Source: Litsea cubeba (Eukaryota > Streptophyta > Magnoliopsida > Laurales > Lauraceae). Taken from it: a DNA stretch of 64,000 nt. The translations under genes were made by a program, and so were the position numbers. Below are positions 43,640 through 53,653 of this stretch, piece after piece; position 1 is the first letter of the stretch, and the number at the start of each line of letters is the position of its first letter. The stretch covers positions 19,530,376 to 19,594,375 of the forward strand of contig CM022948.1 of the NCBI GenBank assembly GCA_012931725.1, in the 5' to 3' direction. A model generated the notes under the pieces. That model was given only the letters and a program-made list of their open reading frames with translations, was not told where the DNA came from and ran no database searches.

Positions 43640-45120
43640 TGAAAATACCACTGGACTCACACAGAAGATTTTAGCTTCTTCTCATACAATTCACGCTGCT
43701 TGATGTAGAGGTCGACAACTAATCTGCACCTGTACATCATGTCCTGTTGAGTGAAAGCAATCTTTCGATTGAGGACAGCATGCTCTACAAATCTCATTAC
43801 AAAAAATCCACAATCGTTTGAATTATCTTGTATTGGTGTGTCTTCAACATGGTGCCTTGTCCAACTTTTAGGGTCCTCCCATCCAAAGTCAGCGAAGCAG
43901 TCGTTCAGCCAAATAATCTACATGAAAAACAAGATACAATTAGAAAAGTCTTAAGGAGATACAAGTATTTAAACAATTTAGTTTCAAAGACTTACAAATT
44001 CTTATTCTTTTGGCCATTGCCTTTCATCCATTGGCATGGAATTCAAGAACTCCTACTTTCCTTCTTTTGGACGTCCAATAATGACCGTGAAATGCTCAAG
44101 GTAGATTACCGGTATGACAATAACTTTTCATTTCCTCAATAGATCTACCCTCCAGCCATGTTCACCAAAAATGTGTAGATAGGACTCTTTACTCTGCTTT
44201 AACCACATATCCTTCAAGGGGAGTGTAAAGAGTAAATGTTACATGTGCAGACCATAAACAAGTTATGTTGAATCATGCTTGCTACTGTGAATTTGTTTGT
44301 GAACTTACCGAAGCATTGGTGTCAATAAAATACGCATTCGGTGCCTTTGCCTTGAGATTCACATCAAACCAGTTTTGCAGTATACTCGTGTCCATCCATT
44401 CTCGCGATAGAAGTTTCTTCAGTTTTTTAAGGGGGGGGGGGGGGGGGGGGGGGGGGTAGTACAGTAACTAGAGAGCTCATCCATCCTGGAAAAAAAAGGC
44501 CTATCAAAATCATGCAACATAGAAGAATCATAAGGAAGAAGTCATGGTTACTTACTTTTTATAATAATCATCCCATAATTGGTTAAGTGTTGTAGTCTCC
44601 TCGTCGGTCAACTTGTATTCAGAATTTTGAGGCCACTTGAAGGTCGTACTAAATCCATCAAACTTAGCTGGTCTTTTCTTTTTCTTTTTTTTTTTTTTTT
44701 TTTTCGGGTAGCATTCTTCACACGAATTACCATCGAGGGCACCTTCTCAGTTGAAGGACCGGCAGAAATGACCCTTTTTCTGGATTTTGGGAGTGCTATC
44801 AGAAACCATATGAACTGGAGTTGATATTGATAATCTTGGACTCCTATTTGAGAATACAGAAGACACATGAACGAGACCAGACTCTTTAGAGGATACATGT
44901 GATGAATGCTCCTTTGAGCCAGTCATATTGTTCCATTTTTTTCTTCAATATGGCTTTCAGCTTTGGACTCAAAGACTTCTCCACCGGTGTTATATTTTTT
45001 GAGGTCTCCCTATAATCAAATCCTGCAAATTGGTCTTTAACAACATCAATGAGATGTTCAACCTTACTCCAAACTACACGCAGTACTGCATTGAAGTTCA
45101 TTTCATCGCTCTCCTTTTGT
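43640..45120 (-). pseudogene. Ulp1/C48 SUMO-protease-like domain of the PMD-Ulp1 gene
   Basis: Read on the reverse strand, ~44120-44040 gives YLEHFTVIIGRPKEGKVGVL, with the catalytic-His region (HFTVII). At ~43850-43790 QDNSNDCGFFVMRFVEHAV holds the catalytic Cys (in NDCG) and the upstream Gln/Asn oxyanion context. 'H-(W/F).......D......Q....DCG.F(V/M)' is the Ulp1 (C48) cysteine-protease fold; Ulp1 enzymes remove SUMO in hosts. Upstream, ~45100-44890 encodes a helical linker (SLSPKLKAILKKKMEQYDWL). Intron-like gaps and a 26-base poly-G run at 44431-44456 separate pieces. It is continuous in direction with the PMD part to the right. It is not obviously intact. Confidence 0.7.
44431..44456 (+). 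repeat. poly-G homopolymer run
   Basis: About 26 consecutive G in an otherwise AT-rich neighbourhood; length may be unreliable in the assembly. Confidence 0.7.
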
Positions 45121-46966
45121 TCCCATCCATGAATATCTTAAGGTCTTCTAATATGAATAAAACCTTCAAAATAAAACTGGAGTGAGTAATAGAATTTATA
45201 ATGACATCAATTATTAACTTCAATCATGGGGAAATTTAACTTACTGGCTTTTGAGGGACGAGTATTTCATCATCTCCTTTGGTGGCATGTGTGGGAGTTA
45301 GCGGAGCTTAATCTCCTTCGGTGGCATGTGTGGGAGTTAGCGGTTCATTATCGAATATCTCTTTAAGGGGAGGAGCAATCCGTAACCGCGTCACCGAAGC
45401 ATACCACATCATATAACTATCCTCGTGCGTTAGAGAAGCATCGATTCCCCTCTTACCACTGTCTTCTCCCTTGTTTCCCAAATTGCAATGACTTCTTTCG
45501 TGGATATCGAATAATCAGCAACAGACTTCTTCGCTTTATCGGCTCTATCGGAAGGCATATGGAAAGGGACGGGGACCATCTACCTTTCCGAGTTGTGCCG
45601 CTCAACTATCCAATAGAAAATCATCACTATATTAGATGTGAAGAGATTCCTATCATTTTCATGAACCACCTTTGTCAACTTATCGATGATTTCTTCATAC
45701 GGAGACCATATAAACTGCAAAGTAGAAACCGTTGTTAGTCAATTGTTCATGATTTGAAAGTATTGAAACAAATAGATTTTTATTAAAGGAAAATATCAAA
45801 TGTACGTCAGAAAACTCACCTCTTCATGTTTCATATTGTCATGCTGATCCCGATGCTCCTTACTATTCATGGGAGGCCTGAATTTTGAAATGCTTTTTAT
45901 CCATGGTCTATATAGAGGGAATTCAAAATCCATTCGAATATCTAAATGATGGTCATTCGGTCGCACGAAGGCCATTCTAGAATATGCCCAAATCTGTAGA
46001 TAAACCGTATATGGGCAAACCATTAAAAATTCATATTTGTTAAAAAGAAAACAATGAGAACTAATTTGTTACCTGCAAAAGTTGCACGGGACCGGTCAAA
46101 GTATCGGAATAATCAATCTCAATCTTTTTCTTCTCTTTCTTTCCCTTTTCATGTTCATTTTCACCGCCCGAGTTGGATAACATTGCTGCCTTGCTTGGCA
46201 TTCTATACAAATTAGCCAAACATGCAGGGCCCCATGCATATCTCTTAAATTCCTTAAATAAGCTCAACAACCATGCTGGGGTTGATGTACTAGTTGAATT
46301 GCTCACAATTTGACCACCAGCTAAGCAAAATAAATAGGCTCTTGCCTTACATTTCTCCTAATCTGAATTTTTTTTTCTTTTTCTTCTTCTCACCTTTACA
46401 TATTTCCTTCATCCATGCAAACTTGATTCGTGTCCCTATGCTGTCTCTTTTTGGCACCGGGACCCTTTGGAGCAAATCTTTACATAGTTTTGCAGTATCT
46501 TCTGTGCTATACAGTGCCTTACCTGTCATTGCCGGGCCATCTATGGGAAGCCCGTAGATAAGCCACGTCCTCTAAGGTGACTGTTGCCTCTCCACAAGGT
46601 AGATGGAATGTGTTAGTTTCGGGCCTCCATCTCTCCACCAATGCAGTGATCAATGCATGGTCTATTGTCATTCTAGAGATGTTTGAGAGTTCCTCCAAAC
46701 CACACATACGTATATATTCATGCTGACTATTTGTGAGCTTCCAACTAGAAAAATTGTGTGGGGTTGCAATTATTCTTAAGTTGTCTCTTTCCTATAAAAC
46801 CAATTCATCAAAAGAATTTAGTTTCAAATATGAAATGAAAATGAGATTATAATTTCTCAAATAAAAAAAGATGGACATGCACCTCTCCATTCCATATTGC
46901 CTCTGAAACGTGTTGTGGTTGCTCAAATAGTAAAATGTCTTTCTTTGTTGACAAATCGGCAGCCAT
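45121..46966 (-). pseudogene. plant mobile domain (PMD) part of the PMD-Ulp1 gene, spliced
   Basis: Exon 1 (46966-46883) starts MAADLSTKKDILLFEQPQHV and ends at a GTGCAT donor; exon 2 resumes in phase at 46791 (after a TATAG acceptor) with ERDNLRIIATPHNFSSWKLT and VERWRPETNTFHLPCGEATV, then TLEDVAYL. 'RW(R/H)xET.TFHLP.GE.T.TL.DV..LLGL' is the PMD signature. A 2-base loss near 46555 shifts the frame before GLPIDGPAMTG. Further PMD blocks follow: AWLLSLFKEFKRYAWGPACL with GPVQLLQ (ends at a GTAACA donor, ~46073), then exon 45993-45820 (IWAYSRMAFVRPNDHHLDIR) and ~45715-45560 (WSPYEEIIDKLTKVVHENDR). 'CAG/GTAACA' and 'GAG/GTGAGT' donors agree with splicing. A Lys-rich run at the frameshift (~46370) is another break. 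Confidence 0.78.
45277..45354. repeat. 39-bp tandem duplication in the PMD-Ulp1 linker
   Basis: 'ggtggcatgtgtgggagtta' with 'gcgg' occurs twice, 39 bases apart, so the linker gained 13 codons if in frame. Confidence 0.8.
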
Positions 46967-48264
46967 CTATATAGATTAAAAAATTCACAAAACACATATA
47001 CATATTAAATCCCACTGAATATGTTATATGTAAACTCGTCTATGATATGACCTTAACCTGTTTGTTTATATGTAAACATCCATTCCATGGAAAATGCACT
47101 TTGAACCGACAACGAGAAACAATCGGTAACTATTGTGTAGCAAGAAGCCTGAAAAGAGACAAAACCTCCAACTATTTCAAGAAAAAAAATATGCCTTCTC
47201 TCTATCGTAATATGAAAGTTAAGAATTGAGTCAATGAAAACCTTCTATCATTGCCTGATATATTTCAAGAAAGATAAAAGTGCTCAGAAAGTATGCCATG
47301 AGCAATGAAGTTAGCTGGGTATTGCAAAAAACAATATTAACTGAGTGGTAGAGATGGTGACTTCTGTTGGGTCTAAGGTTAAATGACATATTATTCAATA
47401 AATGCTACAAAACTTCAATCCAAAAAAGAACTTCATTTTATTTCACAAGTTTACAAGAGCAAACATGGCATAGGGTCAACCTTCAAGTTTGCAAGGGCTA
47501 AGAACTGGTCGAGTCCTTTTGGCAGGAAGAAAATTCCTTGCCACAAACAGTCCTCAAGGCCCTGTTTGGTATTTGTAAAGGGAAGACTCAGATCAGAGAA
47601 ACAACTTGCAAGAATGGTTCAAGACTCCAAACAAACACTCCCTGAATCTTCTCTCAGTTATTAATTTTAGTGAAATGGACTTGAACAAGATTAAGCTTTT
47701 AATCTTCCTTTATCAGAAACCTAAGAACAAACATTTCTACTTTATATAAAATACTCTTATGATGAATGAAAGCAATAAACAGAGGGTTGGTTAGATGATC
47801 AGCCAGAATGTAATGGCTTGGAGAGTCCTAGATATTGGGATAGTGATGGGCTAGGCCAGCAGATAAATACACCAGTTTGCACTAAGAAACTAGTTACTAA
47901 ATAAACTAGTTTCATCATCCAAGATGGTGTTGGGTGCATGGGCTTACATATCTCATTCGCTTCACTGACAAGCCCTTGCGCGAGATCACCAAGAGTAGCT
48001 CTTTCTTGAAAAGCTTGAGAAATGGTTCCATATGAATTTCAAACAGATGGTCAGGTGGTTGCCAAGAATTGGGTGTATATTATGTTATTGTCTCAGAATT
48101 CTTTTGTTTTTTTTAGGATACATATCTCAAAACAGATTGATTTATACCTGAAAAGAGACAAGATGTAATACACATTGACAACATATTTGGTGCACAAACA
48201 GAACGATGGCTTTCACTAATACAAATAAATATAACAGTTTTCATTGAGAACATGGACAGAACCT

Positions 48265-48295
<31 letters not shown>

Positions 48296-48732
48296 AAAGA
48301 ACCAAATACAAGGTACAGAAAAAGCATTCAAACCCAAAAAATAGAAAGAATACACTGATTCAAAATCAATCAACCTAATTACCAGGAAGGGGGAAAACAA
48401 AAAAGAACCCAGAATGGAAAAAAAAAACTTAAATAATAAAAAGGAAGAAGGAAGAATCTGAAATGGGGAAGACCCACAAATCAAATCACAACTATACAGA
48501 AGGAGAATCTGGACTCCACTTCTACAAGGAGAAAAATACCAAGTGACCAGCACCGAATATGTTTCTATTGGCTTCTTCCTGTGACACATGCATGATGCAA
48601 TGCTTGCATAAGCTACCACCCATGGAAAACAAGAAAAAAGTCCCATGCATTGTGACACAGTAAGACTGCACCAAAGACCATCAAAAGAGGACAAACCACA
48701 TACAGAAATCGAGCTGTTCATTAAATCTTACC
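46967..48732. other. leader intron(s) of the PMD-Ulp1 gene
   Basis: No coding frame fits a known domain. It contains an (AAAT)8 microsatellite at ~48270-48300. 'aaggccctgtttggtatttg' at ~47558 looks like the kind of sequence found at MITE ends, but a partner terminus was not found. The 202-residue reverse ORF at 48113-48721 is hydrophobic reading of T-rich intron. Confidence 0.45.
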
Positions 48733-49000
48733 TTTAGCATAGCAGGGTGGGTCGTCGCACGGAGCAGCCGACGATGAGGGAAACAGGATGAGCGCTTCGA
48801 CGAGGTTTGAGCGATCAGAGAGAGCGTCGAGGTGAACTTTCAGAAATGGGATGAGGAAGTAAGATAGGGTTTGCTTCTTGTTTGCGATGGAGAAATGAAA
48901 TGGCGACGAGTTTCATTCTCGTTTGAGAGAGAGATGCGTTTACAGGTGAGAGGGAGATGAGGGGGAATCGGGCGTTTTTCTTCGCTTGGGTTCAGGTCTA
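48733..49000 (-). other. likely 5' non-coding exon of the PMD-Ulp1 gene
   Basis: On the reverse strand a GC-richer block ends 'atgctaaag' followed by the consensus donor GTAAGA (48727-48732). It lies between the right inverted terminal repeat and the PMD coding exons, where a promoter-proximal leader exon is expected. Confidence 0.45.
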
Positions 49001-49159
49001 AATGGGGCTTGCGTTTTTCTTCTTCACATTTTTTTCCCTGTCTGAATGGGGATGCGTCGCCGAGAAGATGCAGATGCGAGGGTGGTGTTCTCCGTCTTTG
49101 GTTCTAGGGCAGGGTTTGCTTCTCTCTGGTTTTTTCGTTTCTTTCCTTCAAAAGAATAG

Positions 49160-49297
49160 CGTCTACAATTTCGGGCGGGCGTCCAAAATCTGAATCCCGC
49201 GAACCACCAAATCTGATGTCCACTCAGCACTGAGTGGACATCCACGTCAGTTCGATTTACATTTCGGGACCTTATTTCAGTCCATATAGACTTATTG
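49160..49297 (-). repeat. right inverted terminal repeat (Mutator-like)
   Basis: Its reverse complement matches 25129-25265 over ~135 bases. The 28-bp palindrome (49215-49242) has one central mismatch here. It ends at 'cttattg', followed by an (AT)n run. Confidence 0.8.
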
Positions 49298-49704
49298 ATA
49301 TATATATATATATTTCAAAATACAACTAAGAAATGTGATATTCTAAGCAAATATGGTGATAATATTTTGATGAAACTGTTTGATTACAAACATGAATACA
49401 TGTTAAAAAATGATTATTACTACTATTTTCTATCCATACAGCGATACAAGACCTCATACAGTACGGGGATCAACTACGCCCCCTTATCTTAATTACTTTT
49501 GCAAAAAAAAAAAAAAAAAACTGTCATTTTCCAATATTCTGAATTTTCTGAAATTTTTTAGAATTTTTGGACTTTTTTTCAAAACGCACAGCTCTATGTA
49601 GCGCCAGCTTCGTAGCGTTTTGGCGGCGGGCCACTACGCCAGCTGCTACCGCTATTTTCATCATTGGCGACAACTCAAGGACATATATCGATATAATGCA
49701 ATGA
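49298..49704. other. unidentified AT-rich stretch
   Basis: Starts with (AT)n. A GC-richer piece at ~49595-49665 ('gcgccagcttcgtagcgttt') may be another transposon end. No gene. Confidence 0.4.
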
Positions 49705-50425
49705 TTAGGAAATCTGTTTAGTTACATGTAATAGTTGAAGCGGCCCTATGACTGTCTTTACTCGATCTTTGATTATCAATGCCCAGGTCAAACTCCTATA
49801 TAGATTAGCTAGGAAAGCAGGCCCCCAAGTATATGGTTTGAAATCTTCAAAAAGCTCAATCAAGTAAGCATTACCCCTCGAGCCAGAAGTGTTTGTACAA
49901 ATCTTAGACGAAACAAGATGAAACAGTTCTGCATGTGTATGCCTGATCTCAGCTGCTTGAGACGGTCTCTTCGGTAGGTCTTTGAAGTTGTTGTGGAACC
50001 ATATCAAGTTTATTTGTGCTCCTTAGAATTCAGATGGGTCGAGGGCAACACCCAATAGGTCTTGATATTTTTCCTCCAGACTCATCAAATGGGACCAAAC
50101 GCGACATGCAACAGTAGGCTCATCTATGGGAAGGCCATATAGATAGGCCGCATCTTCTTCTTATGTACTGTCGCATTCTTGTATTCAATGTCCAAGAATC
50201 ACTCTTAGGATCCGAAGGAATACAACGTACTATTTATGGCTCCTATGAAATACAAGAAAAAGAACTATGCAACAATTAAAAGTTAAAGAAATATCATTAA
50301 ACATTGAGTAATCAAACAAAATAGGATGTTCACCTTTCCATCCCTTACTTCCTTCGAAATGTGGTTCTCCTTTTCAAAGGATATAGACTTGTCTTCGGGG
50401 CCCGGAATAAAATCTTGCATCTTTA
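49705..50425 (-). pseudogene. second plant mobile domain fragment
   Basis: The reverse strand starts at ~50420 with MQDFIPGPEDKSISFEKENH and KEVRDGK followed by a GTGAAC donor, the same exon-1 layout as the PMD gene at 46966. Downstream come LPIDEPTVACRVWSHLMSLE with LLGVALDPSEF, then LIELFEDFKPYTWGPAFLAN with GPLQLL. 'Y.WG.A.LA.LYR' and 'G.lqLLq' are PMD blocks. The RW-(x)ET-TFHLP signature is absent (deleted or diverged). It lies outside the right terminal repeat, on the same strand as the first PMD gene. No Ulp1 domain is seen with it. Confidence 0.65.
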
Positions 50426-53026
50426 TAACTTAGTATAGAGTTGCACTTACACTATTAAAAATTATTGATGCTTAGGCCATGTTTGGTATCTCTACTCTTC
50501 TTTTTCAGACCCAGTCAAAATAGAGCCATTAAAAAAAGAGTCATACAAAGAAGAGGCTAAAATAAGAAAACATGTTTGGTAATGCACAAATCTATTTTAA
50601 ATATAGACTGTTTGGTATGCCCTTTATTTGCCTCTATTTTCTTCTTATTAGAAGGGTATATATGTCATTATCAAATACACTATTAAAATGAACTTCATCA
50701 ATTGCAGGACTTTATCCCCTGTATCTGCTTGGGCCTGCAGCCCATACATCTGCCAAAAGCCTCAAGCCGTGCAAAAGAACCTCATATCTTGAATTGAAAT
50801 CAAAATGGATGCAAGATTTCTCTGTATTTTCCATTCTGTGTTGCTGCAATAGTGGAAGAAGGTTGGCATATGAGTAATATAACAAAATCCTCATTGATCT
50901 TCCATGTGTGCGCCACAAAGGAGAAAAGGACAACAAAGATAACAAAATGTGTTGCAATTGTATGAAATGTGAGAAAAAATGCAACCAATCATGATCTTGT
51001 ATGAGATTTGGGACCACCTAGGGGAGAAGAGAGTGTCGCAATCGATGGAGAAGCGTCACGGGTCATATAGAAAGAGGGGAAAAAACTGAATAGACTCCGG
51101 GGCATAATAAACTTTGAGAGCCGTTTTGGTCTCCAAAGGGTCTCAGGGTTTTTTCCTAGTAAAACTCCCATAAAAATAAAATACAAAATATTAAAAAAAT
51201 ATTTCTTTGTAGAGAAGAAATGAAGATATCACAATTAGTTCCTCCTATGCCTAAGAGATAAGCCTTGATTTCATGTTCAAATTATCAGTAATTTCACTAA
51301 ACAACTTTTGTAAAAATTGTAATATTTAAGCAAACAACGTTTATAAAATCGTTAGCATTGAAAAACTAAAAATGATGTAGTTACCTATTTTTCCTATACC
51401 ACCTAGTCCTTGTTGCAGTTGCGATGTCAAAATGAAGATTCCTTGTCTTATAGCTTCCATATCCTTCCTATTTACATAAATAAGAAATAAAACTAAATTA
51501 TATGACAAATAAGAGAAAAAATCAGTAATACCAAAAAAAAAACATTCTATTTCAATAGTAGAAAGAACAAACGACACGGTCAAAGAAAACCATTGTAATC
51601 TGGCCACACTAACAAGGAAGAACCATTTTCTGCTTAGAGTTCACAGATAAACCCAAGCACTATAACTAATGCACAAAGGTCATTAATTACTCAAATAAGC
51701 ATAAGCAAAATCCATGGTTAGACCATTTATACCTGTAGAGAAACTGCAGTTCATTCTCTCTGCCATTTATCCCGTGTTTAATTTATATTGTGAAAATAGC
51801 CCGAAAAGGCAACTCAAATTCATCAATACAATATATATATAGAAAAACATTTTTTTTCTCCAAAAAGTATTATATATTAAACAAAATGGAGCACCTGAAG
51901 GGCGAGTGAATGGGTAAGATTGCAATATTGCATTAACTAGGATAACCATAAACTACTATCAAGAAAATTTTATGGAAGGTATAGTTTCATAGGTAATCAA
52001 TCCACTTGTTTTTGGCCGTGAAAAAAGACCTCATTAGTCTACTCTATTTTCGTTTCTAAAGCTAGTTTATCAAGTTTAAGGGAAAGATGATAGTCGGCGA
52101 TATCCTTGTTTGTAAAAGCTTAAATAAAACAGGGATACATACCTTTCTCAACCTTTTGGCTAAAAACATAAATATATCATGATAGAATGTAAAATTGCCC
52201 TATCCAACTTTTAACTTTCATGAATCAAATCCACAACCAATCTTGAATCCGATCAAGATTGACATTATCGAATGGAGAGTGTTTGAGATTTAGACATTCG
52301 GAACTAATTAGTACCAAATTGTATTTGGTGGGGCTAGTGAGCACAACAAACTGATGACAATGCTGATGCAGACACTGCCTCCAAAACGAGTGGAATCTGG
52401 TAAAAAGAAATAACGGGAATGAGAAACCTGTAATTTCAATAAAGACATGAATAGCAATAAAAGTATTGGAGAAACAGGAGAACTACAAAACAGAACCACA
52501 AATTGTAGCCCCTGCCCGAATAAACTAATGAAAGATGATAAATGTTACTGACAGTCTAATACGTACAAAAAAAAAAAAAAAGTTTGATAAAAAAAAAAAA
52601 GAGAACACCTAAAAATCATTTTTCAAAGATGATAAGGCCGGAAACCCTCGGATAGGAAAAAATGTAACAAATAAGAAAATGAAGCATCAAAGCTGGAAAG
52701 AAAGAAGAGTGAGGATAATGCACCTGGGATTGGGATTGGGATTGGGATTGGGATTGGGATTGAGAGCTCCAAAACGAGAACCAGAAAACCCAAAACGAAA
52801 GACAATCACATAATGTTAAGTCCAAGGGAGGGAGAGCTGAGAAGAGATCAGAAGACACAAGGGGTGAGAAAAGAGGCGCTTGAGAGAGAGAGAGATATAA
52901 AGCGTCAGAAGGAGGTTTTGGAGGGGACAAGAGGATACAGGGGATGATCGATTTTAGGGTTTTGAGAGAGTTAACAGGAGGGATTTATATTACAAACATG
53001 CTACATGGACGTAATGGGGGGTCGGA
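50426..53026. other. AT-rich region without recognised genes
   Basis: Several reverse-strand ORFs of 60-100 residues are present, but none shows a domain. 'ccatgtttggtatctctac' at ~50476 and 'catgtttggtaatgcac' at ~50571 look like MITE-type sequence without clear ends. The 52620-52930 part could be an untranslated exon on the reverse strand. Confidence 0.35.
52724..52763 (+). repeat. (GGGATT)n hexanucleotide microsatellite
   Basis: About six tandem GGGATT units. Not the TTTAGGG plant telomere repeat. Confidence 0.9.
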
Positions 53027-53123
53027 CCGACCCCCTATGTCCAGGTCCAAATATCGATGGGGGTTCGGTCTTATGTCCAGGTCCAAATATCATCGACACT
53101 TGGACCTGGACATAGGGGGTCGG
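53027..53123. repeat. hairpin-forming inverted repeat
   Basis: 53027-53049 (CCGACCCCCTATGTCC + AGGTCCA) and 53101-53123 are exact 23-bp reverse complements. A third partial copy (tatgtccaggtccaaatatc) lies in the loop at ~53072. Confidence 0.85.
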
Positions 53124-53653
53124 TTTTTACGTCCAAGTGGACTTTCTCTTTATACTACGGGGTATTTGTGCGGCCGGGTAGCGGGTATACAGGTCTGAGC
53201 ATATGGTGGTTAGGGAACAAAAACCCGTTTAGCTACCGGGTCCTGATAAAGGATCCAAAACCAGACTCCAAAGTCATAATTCAAATCCCAGTTTTAAACC
53301 CTAGGAATAGGATGCATCTAGATTATAGAGGGTGGGTTGAGAGAATTTGTTCGTGTTCTCTTAGCAAGGGTCATTGGCAAGAATTCTTGGCCCGCCCTTG
53401 GCAACATTGCAAATGGGTTCAAATTCAATACTTGAGGCTTGTTCGTTTGTACAAGATAAATTGAAATTCTCATATCATTGTCCCCAAGTAGGGTTGTAAA
53501 TGGGTTGGTTCCAGTTTAGGTCCATGGTGGACCCTAAACCGGAACCGTTAAGAAAAATGTGGAACCGGATCCGGAACCATTTTGGAACCAGTTTTTTTGC
53601 TCCGGAACCGGAACCAGAATTATATATGGGACGGGTCCAGATCCGGGTCCGGA

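Larger units (their letters stand above)
25129..49297. mobile_element. putative giant Mutator-like element with FAR1-type transposase and PMD-Ulp1 gene
   Basis: Inverted repeats of ~135 bp at 25129-25265 and 49160-49297 bound the region. Inside are a FAR1/MULE transposase pseudogene (+ strand, split by retrotransposons), two tandem arrays, and a reverse-strand PMD + Ulp1 gene with its 5' exon pointing away from the right repeat. Mutator-like elements that carry a transposase and a Ulp1-like protease gene are known in plants (Kaonashi type). The joint boundary is inference: no 9-bp target duplication is seen (left flank …ataattac, right flank atatatata). Confidence 0.55.

Noticed and set aside
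48113..48721. 202-residue reverse-strand ORF with hydrophobic stretches
   Set aside because: T-rich intron-like sequence containing an (AAAT) microsatellite; no recognisable domain, so hydrophobicity is compositional.
47558..50660. MITEs suggested by 'ctgtttggtat' and 'catgtttggtat' words at ~47565, ~50478 and ~50571
   Set aside because: No partner termini or target duplications could be found, so I did not call elements.
52724..52763. Interstitial telomere repeat
   Set aside because: The unit is GGGATT, not the plant TTTAGGG.
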